A stretch of DNA of 46,480 bases from Alphaproteobacteria bacterium (GCA_016125425.1 WGLT01000001.1:1-46480); one strand, 5' to 3'. Counted from the first letter of the stretch, positions 8,260-18,981 are shown. Notes: generated by a model from the sequence alone, not told the origin. A program made the numbers and translations.

Positions 8260-8429
8260 GCAGAGCGAATATTATAAAAGGCGGTCCCGCTCTGTATCGA
8301 AGCCCGGTTTTCCGGAGCGGTCCGGGTCTGCGTTGGGTCAAGGCGCGTGCGCCGTCAAGCCGTCACTTTCGCCGCGCGGGGCGCAAGAGCGACGCCCGGC
8401 GCGCAGGTCAGAGAGGACCCGGCCCGGCC

Positions 8430-10142
8430 ATGCATAATGACGAGATCGCGGGAATATTCGAACAGCTCGCCGATCTTTTAGAGATCGACGGCGCCAATCC
8501 CTTTCGCGTCAGGGCCTATCGCAACGCCGCGCGACTCTTGCGGGGGCTGCCGGAGGAGGCCGCCGACATGCTGGCGCGCGGCGAGGATCTCAGCCAATTG
8601 CCGTCGATCGGCGAGGACCTCGCCGGGAAGATCGCCGAAATCGTCGAGACCGGCCGGCTCGAAACCCTGCAGGCGCTGAAAAAGACGACGCCCGCCGGGC
8701 TCGCGGAACTGACGCGGATTCCGGGTCTTGGGCCCAAGCGCGTCCGACTGTTGCGCGACGCGCTTGGCGTCAAATCGCCCGCCGGCCTGCGCCGGGCGGC
8801 GATGAGCGGCAAGCTCGCGCAACTGCCCGGCTTCGGCGTCAAAACGCAGGCGAATATCCGCGCCTATTTCGACTCCGACCGATCCGGCGAGAAACGCACC
8901 CGGCTCGCTGACGCCGAGAAAGTCGCGCAGCGTCTCGTCGCGTATCTGGAGGGAGCAGCCGACCGCAAGCACATCGTCGTCGCCGGAAGCTTCCGGCGCT
9001 CGTGCGAAACAGTCGGGGATCTCGATATCGTCGTGGCGAGCGCGTCGCCGCAGAAGGTGATGGACCGCTTCGCCGCCTTCGATGAAATCGCGACTGTCGC
9101 GGGGAAAGGCAAAACGCGCGCGACGGTGCGCCTTCGCTCCGGCTTGCAAGTCGACATCCGGGCGATGGAGCTCGCGTCATTCGGCGCGGCCTGCGTTTAT
9201 TTCACGGGCTCGAAAGCCCATTGCATCGCCTTGAGAAAACGCGGCGTCTCGAAGGGGCTGAAGGTGAATGAGTACGGCGTCTTCAGGCGCGACAAGTCTA
9301 TCGCGGGCGAAACCGAAAAGGATGTTTACGCCGCATTGGGCCTGCCCCTTATTCCCCCGGAATTGCGCGAGGACCGCGGGGAGATCGAGGCGGCGGAGAA
9401 AGGAAAACTGCCGAGGCTCGTCGCGCTCGGCGACATTCGCGGCGATCTCCATGTCCACACCAAGGCCTCGGACGGGCGCGACGACATCCGCGCGATGGCG
9501 AAAGCGGCGCGGGCGCGCGGCTATGATTATCTCGCGATCTGCGATCATACGAAACACGCCCGCATCGCGCATGGCCTTACGCCCTCGCGTCTTGAACGGC
9601 AGATCGACCGGATCGACGCGTTGAACGAAGAATTAAGCGGGATACGGATTTTGAAATCCTCCGAAGTCGACATTCTCGCCGACGGGTCTCTCGACATGCC
9701 GGACAGCGTGCTCGCGAAACTCGATCTGGTCGTGGGCGCCGTCCATTTCGATTTCGACCTGACGCCCGCCAGACAGACCGAGCGCATCATTCGCGCCATG
9801 GATCACCCGGCGTTTTCGATACTCGCGCATCCGACCTGCCGTCTTATCGGCGCGCGCGATCCGATGCGCGTGCAGATGGAGCGGCTCATGGACGCCGCGC
9901 TTGAACGCGGCTGTTATCTGGAGGCGAACGGCCAGCCCGAAAGGCTCGACCTCAATGACGTCTATTGCCGCATGGCGAAAGAGCGCGGGCTCAAACTTGC
10001 GCTCTCAACGGACGCGCATTCGACGGAACAGCTTGACTTCATGCGGTTTAGCCTCGGCCAGGCGCGGCGCGGCTGGCTCAGTCCCGGCGACGTCATCAAC
10101 ACGCGCAGCTGGCGGGACCTGAAATCGCTTTTGAAGCGGTAG
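8430..10142 (+). CDS. polX: PolX-type DNA polymerase/3'-5' exonuclease with PHP domain
   Basis: A 570-residue family X polymerase for gap-filling base excision repair. Helix-hairpin-helix motifs come first (LPSIGEDLAGKIAEI, IPGLGPKRVRLL, LPGFGVKTQANI), then the nucleotidyltransferase core GSFRRSCETVGDLDIVV with paired aspartates and a further Asp in GLQVDIRAM. The C-terminal PHP phosphoesterase domain begins GDLHVHTKASDG and contains AICDHTKHARIAHG, EVDIL, LAHPTCRLIG and STDAH, its metal ligands. The length and domain order equal the bacterial PolX norm. ATG 8430 is chosen at the family start MHNDEIAGIFEQLADLLEI. The 170 bases between the IS derivative and this gene hold its promoter region. 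Confidence 0.93.
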   Translation: MHNDEIAGIFEQLADLLEIDGANPFRVRAYRNAARLLRGLPEEAADMLARGEDLSQLPSIGEDLAGKIAEIVETGRLETLQALKKTTPAGLAELTRIPGLGPKRVRLLRDALGVKSPAGLRRAAMSGKLAQLPGFGVKTQANIRAYFDSDRSGEKRTRLADAEKVAQRLVAYLEGAADRKHIVVAGSFRRSCETVGDLDIVVASASPQKVMDRFAAFDEIATVAGKGKTRATVRLRSGLQVDIRAMELASFGAACVYFTGSKAHCIALRKRGVSKGLKVNEYGVFRRDKSIAGETEKDVYAALGLPLIPPELREDRGEIEAAEKGKLPRLVALGDIRGDLHVHTKASDGRDDIRAMAKAARARGYDYLAICDHTKHARIAHGLTPSRLERQIDRIDALNEELSGIRILKSSEVDILADGSLDMPDSVLAKLDLVVGAVHFDFDLTPARQTERIIRAMDHPAFSILAHPTCRLIGARDPMRVQMERLMDAALERGCYLEANGQPERLDLNDVYCRMAKERGLKLALSTDAHSTEQLDFMRFSLGQARRGWLSPGDVINTRSWRDLKSLLKR

Positions 10143-10390
10143 CCGGGGCGAGCCGAAAGCAGCAAGCCCGAGGCGCCGCCGCCCCACGCCAAGGTCTCCC
10201 TCTGCGCGCTCGCGACGACGGTCTCGGGCTCCGTTGCATCGGATCCACGCCTTGCCGGTCGGCTCTCGTCAATCCGCGCCGCAAAGCAAGGCTTCACGAT
10301 GAGGCGGTCCGGCTCAGCTCCCCTTTGCGACGAACGAAGAATAGCGCTGACGTCCCGCTTGCGATTTGACCGGCGTCAAACCGCAAAGCG

Positions 10391-10816
10391 CTAGAAATGC
10401 TCGCGTTCAAATTCGTCGAGATCATAGCCGGCGAGCGCGAGGCCTTCTTCCAGAAAATCGCTGAAAAGCGGCGTTTCCATCAGATACCGGACGGCGTGCT
10501 TGTCGCGCACGGAGTCCGCTTCCGCGCGCGCCGCGCTCCACTCGTCAATGGAGAAATCCCCGCGGCCGATCCAAACCAGCGTGACAAGATCGAGCTTTTC
10601 ATCGTCATTGAGCGATTGAAGCGCGGTCCGCAACTCCTCTTCGGTCGCATCGCTTTCCGGATTGTCTTCAAGAATGGCGACATCCTTGTCGTCCGTCGGA
10701 TTGGATCCCTCTTCAAGGCCGGAGGCTTCGGTCTTTTCATCGAACGCGCGGGCCTTCATGAGGATGTAGAACGCTTTGTCCGGATCGATCGTCAATTCAG
10801 GCTGTGCGCGCTCCAT
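10391..10816 (-). CDS. DUF3775 domain protein
   Basis: A small acidic protein of 141 residues beginning MERAQPELTIDPDKAFYILMKARAF, followed by LQSLNDDEKLDLVTLVWIGRGDF and a C-terminus rich in Glu/Asp (EEGLALAGYDLDEFEREHF). This matches the DUF3775 family, which has no known function. GGAG lies eight bases before the start. It follows the HPF-like gene on the same strand with a 24-base gap, so the two probably form an operon. The 248 bases separating it from polX lie between converging genes and show no gene. Confidence 0.8.
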   Translation of the reverse strand: MERAQPELTIDPDKAFYILMKARAFDEKTEASGLEEGSNPTDDKDVAILEDNPESDATEEELRTALQSLNDDEKLDLVTLVWIGRGDFSIDEWSAARAEADSVRDKHAVRYLMETPLFSDFLEEGLALAGYDLDEFEREHF

Positions 10817-10840
10817 GGCGGCGGCTCCGTTGTGCTGGTT

Positions 10841-11389
10841 TCAGATCGGCTTCACATAGGAAGCCTGGGGGCCCTTGTCGCCCGAGGTTTCAACATAAGC
10901 GACGCGTTCTCCGACTTTCAGCTTGTCGAATCCGTCATGCGCGACGCTGTTGCGGTGGAAATAAATCTCATCCCCGACCGCCGATTCGAGGAAACCGTAA
11001 TTCTCCTCCGCGACGATTTTGCCGATCACCGCCTCGAACCGGCCTTCATGCTGTTTGACGGCGCCTTCCATCATGCGCGCCCGGTCCTGCAACTGACGCC
11101 GCGCAGCCCTGAACACGTCGCGAATGGCGACGCCAGCGTCTTTATGGGCGTGATTGGCGGAGGGATTTCTTGTCGCGTAGACTTCGCGCCCGCCGGGGAG
11201 GGTGAGACGGACCGAGACGGCGAACAGATCGCCATGGCGATGCCGTCCTTGCGGCTTGCTCACGACAACCTTGCAGGCCGTCAGCCGGCCGAAAAAGCGT
11301 TCGAGCCGGGCGACCTCGTTTTCAATCCGCGTGCGCAGCGCGTCTGTCGGCGTGACTCCTTCGAAAGCGATATTGGGAGGCGTTTCCAT
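10841..11389 (-). CDS. HPF/RaiA ribosome-associated domain fused to a cold-shock domain
   Basis: A 182-residue two-domain protein. Residues ~5-110 are an S30AE/HPF-type ribosome hibernation domain (LRTRIENEVARLERFFGRLTA, KVVVSKPQGRHRHGD, AIRDVFRAARRQLQD). Residues ~118-180 form a cold-shock/S1-like OB fold (GKIVAEENYGFLES, DEIYFHRNSV, ERVAYVETSGDKGPQASYV). The RNP1-like motif has YGFLE in place of the usual FGFI. ATG 11389, preceded by GAAGAG, is preferred over upstream in-frame ATGs. Such fusions occur in alphaproteobacteria. A role in stress-related ribosome or RNA binding is inferred from the domains. Confidence 0.85.
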   Translation of the reverse strand: METPPNIAFEGVTPTDALRTRIENEVARLERFFGRLTACKVVVSKPQGRHRHGDLFAVSVRLTLPGGREVYATRNPSANHAHKDAGVAIRDVFRAARRQLQDRARMMEGAVKQHEGRFEAVIGKIVAEENYGFLESAVGDEIYFHRNSVAHDGFDKLKVGERVAYVETSGDKGPQASYVKPI

Positions 11390-11516
11390 CCTGAATTCTC
11401 TTCGCATTGAAATCTGAACAGGCGGACCCGATTCACATGGCGAAACGGACGCGGGCGCTTTGACATGCGTCAAGTCGGGCCCTTGCGCGCACAGAGCCGG
11501 TCCGGCCCTTCGTCCT

Positions 11517-12101
11517 TCAGACAGACTTCAGGATCGTGTCCGAGGCGAGATCGGCCAGCGCGTCGCGCGAAATCGGACCGTTCGCCCGGAACCATGTGTG
11601 GGTCCAGTTCAACATGCCGAAATAGAGCATGGCCCGCGCGCGCAATTGCGCGCGGTCTTCGCCCAGAGCCGGTTTGACGGCTGCGAGCAGCTCTTCGACT
11701 CGGGCGATGATCGCTCGTTGTTTGGCGACGATTTCACGGCGTTGCGACTCGGGCAGGAATGACAGCTCGTAGAGCAGCACTTTCTGACGTTCGGCCGCGC
11801 CGACATAGCGGCGCAACAGCTCCCGCGTCAGCGCGCGCAATTGCTCGCTCGGGCGCTGCGCCATCGTCCGGGCGGCGTCGGCGGCGGCGAGCAGGGCGTC
11901 GATATGCTCGCTCATGACGTCGTAGAGAATCGCCTCTTTCGACGGGTAATAGTGATAGATAAGCGATTTCGAGACGCCGCACTCGTCGGCGAGTTCGGCG
12001 ACCGAAGCGCCGGCGAAGCCTTTGGCGGCGAACAGCTTGGCGGCGCAATCGGTGATCGCGTCGCGCTTCTTGTCGTAGTCGGCGGCTTGGGTGCGGGCCA
12101 T
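11517..12101 (-). CDS. paaR: TetR family regulator, probable PaaR
   Basis: A 194-residue TetR repressor. The N-terminal helix-turn-helix includes AITDCAAKLFAAKGFAGASV and ADECGVSKSLIYHYYPSKEAIL; the C-terminal ligand-binding domain has an alternating Leu/Ala-rich helical pattern and ends NWTHTWFRANGPISRDALADL. It starts six bases after paaZ, on the same strand, so it belongs to the paa operon. PaaR repressors are relieved by phenylacetyl-CoA. Two matching palindromes upstream of paaG/paaI and paaA are its likely targets. The gene name rests mainly on context. Confidence 0.8.
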   Translation of the reverse strand: MARTQAADYDKKRDAITDCAAKLFAAKGFAGASVAELADECGVSKSLIYHYYPSKEAILYDVMSEHIDALLAAADAARTMAQRPSEQLRALTRELLRRYVGAAERQKVLLYELSFLPESQRREIVAKQRAIIARVEELLAAVKPALGEDRAQLRARAMLYFGMLNWTHTWFRANGPISRDALADLASDTILKSV

Positions 12102-12106
12102 GCGGG

Positions 12107-14137
<2,031 letters not shown>

Positions 14138-14295
14138 GATGACTCCTCAGAAATAGGCGTGATGCGCGCCGAGCGAACGTATCCTTTCGGGACCGCCTCG
14201 AAGAGGCCAGCCTCCCGGACTCCGGTCTGTCTTCGGTCCGCGGCACGCATGCGGGCTGCGCCGGCCCCGGGACGACAATCGTCAAGCACGGCGGC

Positions 14296-15084
14296 TCACT
14301 TTCCTTTGAAAACCGGTTTCCGTTTGTTCAAAAACGCATCGACCCCTTCGCGATAATCTTCCGTACGCCCAAGCGCGCGCTGCAAATCGCGCTCAAGATC
14401 GAGTTGCTCGTCGAGGCTGCGCGAGAACGCCGTGCGGATGGCGCGCTTCGTTTCGGCGAGACCGCGCGTCGGGGCGCGCGCGAATTTCGCGGCCAGCGCT
14501 TCAGCTTCGGCCGTCAGCTTCTCATCGTCGACGGCTTTCCAGATGAGGCCCCATTCGGCGGCTTTTTCGGCGGGGAGCGGTTCGCCCGTGAGCGCGAGCC
14601 CCAGAGCGCGCGCCTGTCCCGCAAGGCGCGGCAGCGACCATGTGCCGCCGGAATCGGGGACGAGGCCGATATTCGCAAAGGACTGAATGAATTTCGCGCT
14701 CTTTGCGGCGATCACAATATCCGCGGCGAAAGCGATATTGGCGCCGGCGCCGGCCGCGACGCCGTTCACCGCGCAGATGACGGGGAAGGGAAGGTTGGTC
14801 AGTCTGCGGACCAGCGGATTATAGCGCTCTTCCAGCGACTCGCCGAGATCGACGCCTTCGCCGCCCGGAGACACCGAGCGGTCGGAAAGATCCTGTCCGG
14901 CGCAGAAGCCGCGGCCCGCGCCTGTCAAGAGAAGAACGCGCGCGCCGCCCGCTTCGACCTCATCGAGCGCGCGCCGGACTTCGTCATGCATTTTGACGGT
15001 GAAGCTGTTGAGCCGGTCGGGTCTGTTCAGCGTCAGCGTCGCCGCGCCGTTCTCAAGGGAGAAAAGGATTGTCTCGTAAGCCAT
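14296..15084 (-). CDS. paaG: PaaG, 1,2-epoxyphenylacetyl-CoA isomerase
   Basis: A 262-residue crotonase-fold isomerase that converts ring-1,2-epoxyphenylacetyl-CoA to oxepin-CoA. Family marks are LNRPDRLNSFTVKMH, LLLTGAGRGFCAGQDLSDRS, YNPLVRRLTNLPFPVICAVN, GVAAGAGANIAFAADIVIAA and LVPDSGGTWSLPRLAG, and the sequence tracks E. coli PaaG to its end (YREGVDAFLNKRKPVFKGK). The start could be ATG 15093 (MKRMAYE) or ATG 15084 (MAYE); the second gives the family length. It reads away from paaI across a shared regulatory region with an operator-like palindrome. Confidence 0.92.
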   Translation of the reverse strand: MAYETILFSLENGAATLTLNRPDRLNSFTVKMHDEVRRALDEVEAGGARVLLLTGAGRGFCAGQDLSDRSVSPGGEGVDLGESLEERYNPLVRRLTNLPFPVICAVNGVAAGAGANIAFAADIVIAAKSAKFIQSFANIGLVPDSGGTWSLPRLAGQARALGLALTGEPLPAEKAAEWGLIWKAVDDEKLTAEAEALAAKFARAPTRGLAETKRAIRTAFSRSLDEQLDLERDLQRALGRTEDYREGVDAFLNKRKPVFKGK

Positions 15085-15158
15085 GCGCTTCATCGCCCCG
15101 AGGGCGCCTCCCCGACCGAGCTGCGTTGGAAATTGCGCGAAACGCGAGGATACTATAA

Positions 15159-15178
15159 TTGAACGTGCGGTCGGTCAA
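15159..15178. promoter_or_regulatory. Putative PaaR operator between paaG and paaI
   Basis: TTGAACGTGCGGTCGGTCAA is an imperfect palindrome that shares 16 of 20 positions with the site in front of paaA (18962-18981). It lies between the divergent starts of paaG (15084/15093) and paaI (15204), where a TetR repressor could block both promoters. Confidence 0.6.
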
Positions 15179-15203
15179 TTTTTGGGCCCGGAAAGGCGAG
15201 ACC

Positions 15204-15641
15204 ATGGATAAAGACGCCCGCGCGCTCGCGATCGCGAAGAAACTGCACGCGCTCGAAAACACCTCGCGCGCCTGGGATCTCAAACTCGAAGGCGCGGGCG
15301 AGGGCTGGGCGCGCTGCTCCATGATCATTCGCGACGACATGCTGAACGGGCTCGGCACGGCGCATGGCGGCGTCATTTTCGCGCTCGCCGACACGGCCTT
15401 CGCCTGGACCTGCAATTCCCACAATGTGCGGACTTTCGCGCAGAACGCCTCCATCTCTTTTCTTTCGCCCGGCAAAGCCGGCGAGAAACTGACGGCCGAA
15501 GCGCGGGAGGAGACGAGAGGGGAGCGGACGGGCGTTTACATCGTGCGCGTCACCGGCGAGGACGGACGCGTCGTTGCGATCTTTCAGGGCTTGGCGCGCA
15601 CGGCGGGCGGCGCCGTAATCGAAGAGGATGAAAATGGCTGA
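15204..15641 (+). CDS. paaI: PaaI, hydroxyphenylacetyl-CoA thioesterase
   Basis: A 145-residue hotdog-fold thioesterase that rescues CoA from dead-end aryl-acyl-CoA intermediates. The catalytic region MLNGLGTAHGGVIFALADTAFAWTCN carries the conserved NG..HGG motif and the Asp of ALADTAF; NASISFLSPGKAGEKLTAEA follows. ATG 15204 is chosen over an upstream in-frame GTG because it lies clear of the operator and gives the family length. The stop overlaps paaJ by eight bases, so the two are translationally coupled. Confidence 0.92.
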   Translation: MDKDARALAIAKKLHALENTSRAWDLKLEGAGEGWARCSMIIRDDMLNGLGTAHGGVIFALADTAFAWTCNSHNVRTFAQNASISFLSPGKAGEKLTAEAREETRGERTGVYIVRVTGEDGRVVAIFQGLARTAGGAVIEEDENG

Positions 15642-16836
15642 AGCATTTATCTGCGACGCAATCCGCACGCCGATCGGCCGTTACGCGGGCGCGCTCTCTT
15701 CGGTGCGCGCCGACGATCTCGCTGCGATCCCGATCAAGGCGCTGATGGAGCGCAATGCGACGGTCGACTGGAGCGCGACGGATGACGTTATTCTCGGATG
15801 CGCCAATCAGGCGGGCGAGGACAACCGCAATGTCGCGCGCATGGCGGCGCTTCTTGCAGGTCTGCCGGATAGCGCGCCGGGCGCCACGGTCAACCGGCTT
15901 TGCGGCTCCGGCATGGACGCCGCCCTGATCGCGGCGCGCGCCATCAAGACCGGCGAGGCGGATCTGATCATCGCCGGCGGCGTTGAATCGATGTCGCGCG
16001 CGCCCTTCGTCATGGGCAAGGCGGAGACAGCGTTTTCGCGGCAGGCGGAGATATTCGATACGACGATCGGCTGGCGTTTCGTCAATCCGGTTCTGAAAGC
16101 GCAATACGGCATCGATTCCATGCCGGAGACGGCGGAGAACGTCGCCGAAGAATTCGCGGTGAGCCGCGAGGATCAGGATGCGTTCGCGCTGCGCTCGCAA
16201 AACCGCGCCGCCGCAGCCCAGGCGAATGGCCGCCTCGCGGCGGAAATCGTTCCCGTCTCCATTCCCCAGCGCAAGGGCGACCCGGTCATCGTCGACAAAG
16301 ACGAGCATCCGCGCGCAACGAGCCTTGAAGCGCTCGCCAAGCTGAAGCCCTTTGTCAGGAAAGACGGCGTCATCACGGCCGGCAACGCCTCCGGCGTCAA
16401 TGACGGCGCGGCGGCGATGATCATCGCGTCGGAAGCGGCCGCGAAAAAGCATGGCCTCAGCCCTCGCGCGCGCATCCTTTGCGGCGCGGTCGCCGGCGTG
16501 CCCCCGCGCATTATGGGCGTCGGTCCGGCGCCGGCATCGAAAAAAGCGCTGGCGAAAGCGGGGCTCACAATTTCCGAGATGGCGGTCATCGAGATCAATG
16601 AGGCGTTCGCCTCGCAATCGCTCGCGACCTTGCGCGAACTTGGCCTTCCCGATGACGCCGGGCATGTGAATCCGAATGGCGGCGCCATTGCGCTCGGCCA
16701 TCCGCTGGGCATGTCCGGCGCGCGGCTGCTGCTGACGGCGACCGAGGAGTTGCAGCGCAGAAGCGCCCGTTATGCGCTCTGCGCCATGTGCATCGGCGTC
16801 GGGCAGGGAATCGCCAGCGTGATCGAACGCGCGTAG
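15634..16836 (+). CDS. paaJ: PaaJ, 3-oxoadipyl-CoA/3-oxo-5,6-dehydrosuberyl-CoA thiolase
   Basis: A 400-residue thiolase that performs the two thiolytic steps of the pathway, releasing acetyl-CoA and finally succinyl-CoA. The acylated Cys is in NRLCGSGMDAALIAARAIK; the His and second Cys motifs are GGAIALGHPLGMSGARL and YALCAMCIGVGQG, and INEAFASQ is present. ATG 15634, with AGAGG seven bases upstream, is preferred to the ATG at 15628. It is the last gene of the paaI-paaJ pair and converges on the lipoprotein gene. A pcaF-type 3-oxoadipyl-CoA thiolase would look similar; context favours PaaJ. Confidence 0.92.
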   Translation: MAEAFICDAIRTPIGRYAGALSSVRADDLAAIPIKALMERNATVDWSATDDVILGCANQAGEDNRNVARMAALLAGLPDSAPGATVNRLCGSGMDAALIAARAIKTGEADLIIAGGVESMSRAPFVMGKAETAFSRQAEIFDTTIGWRFVNPVLKAQYGIDSMPETAENVAEEFAVSREDQDAFALRSQNRAAAAQANGRLAAEIVPVSIPQRKGDPVIVDKDEHPRATSLEALAKLKPFVRKDGVITAGNASGVNDGAAAMIIASEAAAKKHGLSPRARILCGAVAGVPPRIMGVGPAPASKKALAKAGLTISEMAVIEINEAFASQSLATLRELGLPDDAGHVNPNGGAIALGHPLGMSGARLLLTATEELQRRSARYALCAMCIGVGQGIASVIERA

Positions 16837-16839
16837 CGG

Positions 16840-17211
16840 TCAGCGCGGCAAGGGCCGGCAAGCGACGCCTCTGAGTTCGTAGGCCGCCGCCGTGTCACGC
16901 CGCAAAAGCAGGCAGCGTCCGCCGCTGAGCACGATGTCGAATGTCGTCGGCATGGCTGTGCTCATGCCCTCATAGGCGCTTGGCGGGCGCGGAAGAACCG
17001 TGATCGACGGCGTTTGCGTCGGATCGCCTGCGCCGAGTTCGATGCGCGCCGTGCCGAGCGCGTCCGACAGAACGGCCTTCACCTTCGCCATGGTTTCCGG
17101 GTCCGACGAGGCGAGCACGGCGGGGCGCTGCGCGCCGCCTGCGGTCTGGCACGCGGCGATCGCAGCAAGGCCTGCGCCGATTATCGCGCTGCTGGCGCGT
17201 TTCAACTCCAT
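16840..17211 (-). CDS. Small hypothetical lipoprotein
   Basis: A 123-residue protein with a lipoprotein signal: charged start MELKR, hydrophobic AIIGAGLAAIAAC with the lipobox Cys at residue 21, then a soluble domain with AVLSDALGTARIELGAGD and a C-terminus containing two cysteines (GGRCLLL, RGVACRP) that may form a disulfide. GGAG precedes the start. It begins 15 bases after the S41 peptidase gene and is probably co-transcribed. I do not recognise the family. It may assist or report on the peptidase, but this is inference from position. Confidence 0.65.
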   Translation of the reverse strand: MELKRASSAIIGAGLAAIAACQTAGGAQRPAVLASSDPETMAKVKAVLSDALGTARIELGAGDPTQTPSITVLPRPPSAYEGMSTAMPTTFDIVLSGGRCLLLRRDTAAAYELRGVACRPLPR

Positions 17212-17226
17212 GCGATCGGCGTCTCC

Positions 17227-18846
17227 CTAGTTCGGCATCCTCATATCAAGATTGTGCTTCATCACGTCGGGCCGCGCCTGCGTTTTGATTGCGAGAGCGC
17301 CCGGCGCGACCGATTTGACGGCGACGGCCGAGGGCGGCGGCGTCGGGCAGGAGCCGTTCTGGCGATATTGCAGCGCGGCCGCGAGCAAGGCTTCGTTCGA
17401 ATCGCCAAGATCGTGATTATAATCGTCCGCGACGGCGCAGCCGTCTGTCTTGACGGCATAAGGGTCGCTCGAATTCGCCGGCGCAAATCCGTCCGCAAAA
17501 TCGCCGAAGCCCATATCGTTCACGCCCTGGAACTGAATCGTGAAATAGGTCTCGCCGCAATTGTCCTGCGGATAAAAGCCGTAAGGCTTGCCGCAGGTCG
17601 TGCCGCCGACGAGCACGACCTGGACATTGATCCCGCGCAGCGCATTGATGACCGCTTCGCTCGCGCTGCATGTCTCCCCCGTCGTCAGGATGAAAACGCG
17701 CGAGAGATTGAGCGAATCGAGCGGCGTTCCGTTGGCCAGCGAAAAGCCGAGTCCGGTGTCGAAAAAGGGCGCGGGCTGATTGGGCTGACCGCTTGTCGGG
17801 TCAAGATTGCCGGCGTCGGCGTTGAACTTGAACGCTTCGAAAACCTTGCCGTTTGTCTGCGCGGCGCCGGCGATTTCGTAGCCGAGCTCCGAGGCGACCG
17901 CGAGCAGCCCGCCCCCATTATATCTGAGGTCGATCACGAGGTCCGAGACGCCGGCGTTTTTCATCGCCGTGATTGCGTCGGCGATCTCCTTTTCCGAAGA
18001 ATAAGGACTGAACGTGTTCAGCAAGATGTAGCCGACATCGCCGCTCGACGTGTTCACGACCGCCGTCCTGTTGACCGGTTTGAAGGCCAGATTCGTCGAC
18101 ATCATCGAGATTGTCCGCGTGGTCCCGCCCGGGTCCTGCAATTTAAATGTATGCGTTTCGCCGGCGGTCGCCGGAAACAGCCCTGCGTTCAGCATGTCGA
18201 CCTCGGTCTGCGTATTGGCGTTCACCGCATCGACGCCGTCGATTTCAAGAATTTTGTCGCCCCGAATCATATTGGGCGAGCCGGAGACGACCTGCGCGGC
18301 GGGCGAACCGGGTTCGGTGTACTGAACGCGTACGTCGCGGGGGACCGTAGCGGAGAAGACGTGAAAGCTGGCGCCGTATGTCGCGCTCGGCGCGGAATTG
18401 ACCTCTTTGAGAAATTCATCCGTCGGCAGGCTGAAATGGAACTGGTCCTTCGGCTTGCCGGATGCGGTCGTGGCGGTGGTCTTCAAAACCCCGAAATAGG
18501 TCACCGGGTCGGAATAATTGGCTGGGTTCCGGTCTACGACTTCGTTGTTCCATAAATAGGTTTCATGCGTCCAGGACCGCAGCCAGAAATTCTCGTAGAG
18601 CGTCGAACCCTGCGTGTCGGGATAAGGATTGCCCTCGATGTCGACGCCGGTGCGCACCGTCTGGCACTTATTCTTGAACTGGCTTGAAGGCGCATAAACG
18701 CCCGATGTCCAGACCGGCCCGCCCGAGGAAGAGGGCGGCGGAGAAACCGGCGTCGTACCGCCGCTCCCGCCACAGCCAGTCGTCAGTAATGCGGCGGAAA
18801 TCGCGACAAGACCCGGGGCGAGACAGCCCCCTTTAACCATAGCCAT
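17227..18846 (-). CDS. S41 family peptidase lipoprotein (C-terminal processing type)
   Basis: A 539-residue exported serine peptidase. The signal ends in a lipobox (ISAALLTTGC, Cys ~25) followed by a low-complexity Gly/Pro/Ser linker. A PDZ-like region (YTEPGSPAAQVVSGS, IRGDKILEIDGVD) precedes the S41 core VGYILLNTFSPYSSEKEIADA, DLVIDLRYNGGG, the likely nucleophile in GETCSASEAVINAL and Lys in TTCGKPYG. Several Cys pairs are consistent with periplasmic folding. ATG 18846 has AGAGGG seven bases before it. The gene is embedded in the paa cluster between paaJ and paaA but on the opposite strand, with no evident link to aromatic catabolism. Confidence 0.85.
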   Translation of the reverse strand: MAMVKGGCLAPGLVAISAALLTTGCGGSGGTTPVSPPPSSSGGPVWTSGVYAPSSQFKNKCQTVRTGVDIEGNPYPDTQGSTLYENFWLRSWTHETYLWNNEVVDRNPANYSDPVTYFGVLKTTATTASGKPKDQFHFSLPTDEFLKEVNSAPSATYGASFHVFSATVPRDVRVQYTEPGSPAAQVVSGSPNMIRGDKILEIDGVDAVNANTQTEVDMLNAGLFPATAGETHTFKLQDPGGTTRTISMMSTNLAFKPVNRTAVVNTSSGDVGYILLNTFSPYSSEKEIADAITAMKNAGVSDLVIDLRYNGGGLLAVASELGYEIAGAAQTNGKVFEAFKFNADAGNLDPTSGQPNQPAPFFDTGLGFSLANGTPLDSLNLSRVFILTTGETCSASEAVINALRGINVQVVLVGGTTCGKPYGFYPQDNCGETYFTIQFQGVNDMGFGDFADGFAPANSSDPYAVKTDGCAVADDYNHDLGDSNEALLAAALQYRQNGSCPTPPPSAVAVKSVAPGALAIKTQARPDVMKHNLDMRMPN

Positions 18847-18961
18847 AGACGCCCTCTGTACTTAACCTGTTCAGCCCCGCTCCGGAAGTTAGCTTTCTTG
18901 TTTTCGCTTTGCACTTAAGAAATTCCGAACGGGCGGCGGGCGGACGGGGGGGGGCTAAAGA

Positions 18962-18981
18962 TTGACCGTCCGGTCGGTTTA
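18962..18981. promoter_or_regulatory. Putative PaaR operator upstream of paaA
   Basis: TTGACCGTCCGGTCGGTTTA contains the near-symmetric core ACCGTCCGGTCGGT and matches the paaG/paaI site at 16 of 20 bases. It lies 98 bases before paaA. An AT-rich TTTATTATATTAA follows and may hold the -10 region. Confidence 0.6.

Noticed and set aside
17014-18555. 513-codon open frame antisense to the S41 peptidase
   Set aside because: Arg/His-rich composition with no domain; the opposite strand has clear protease motifs and a lipobox.
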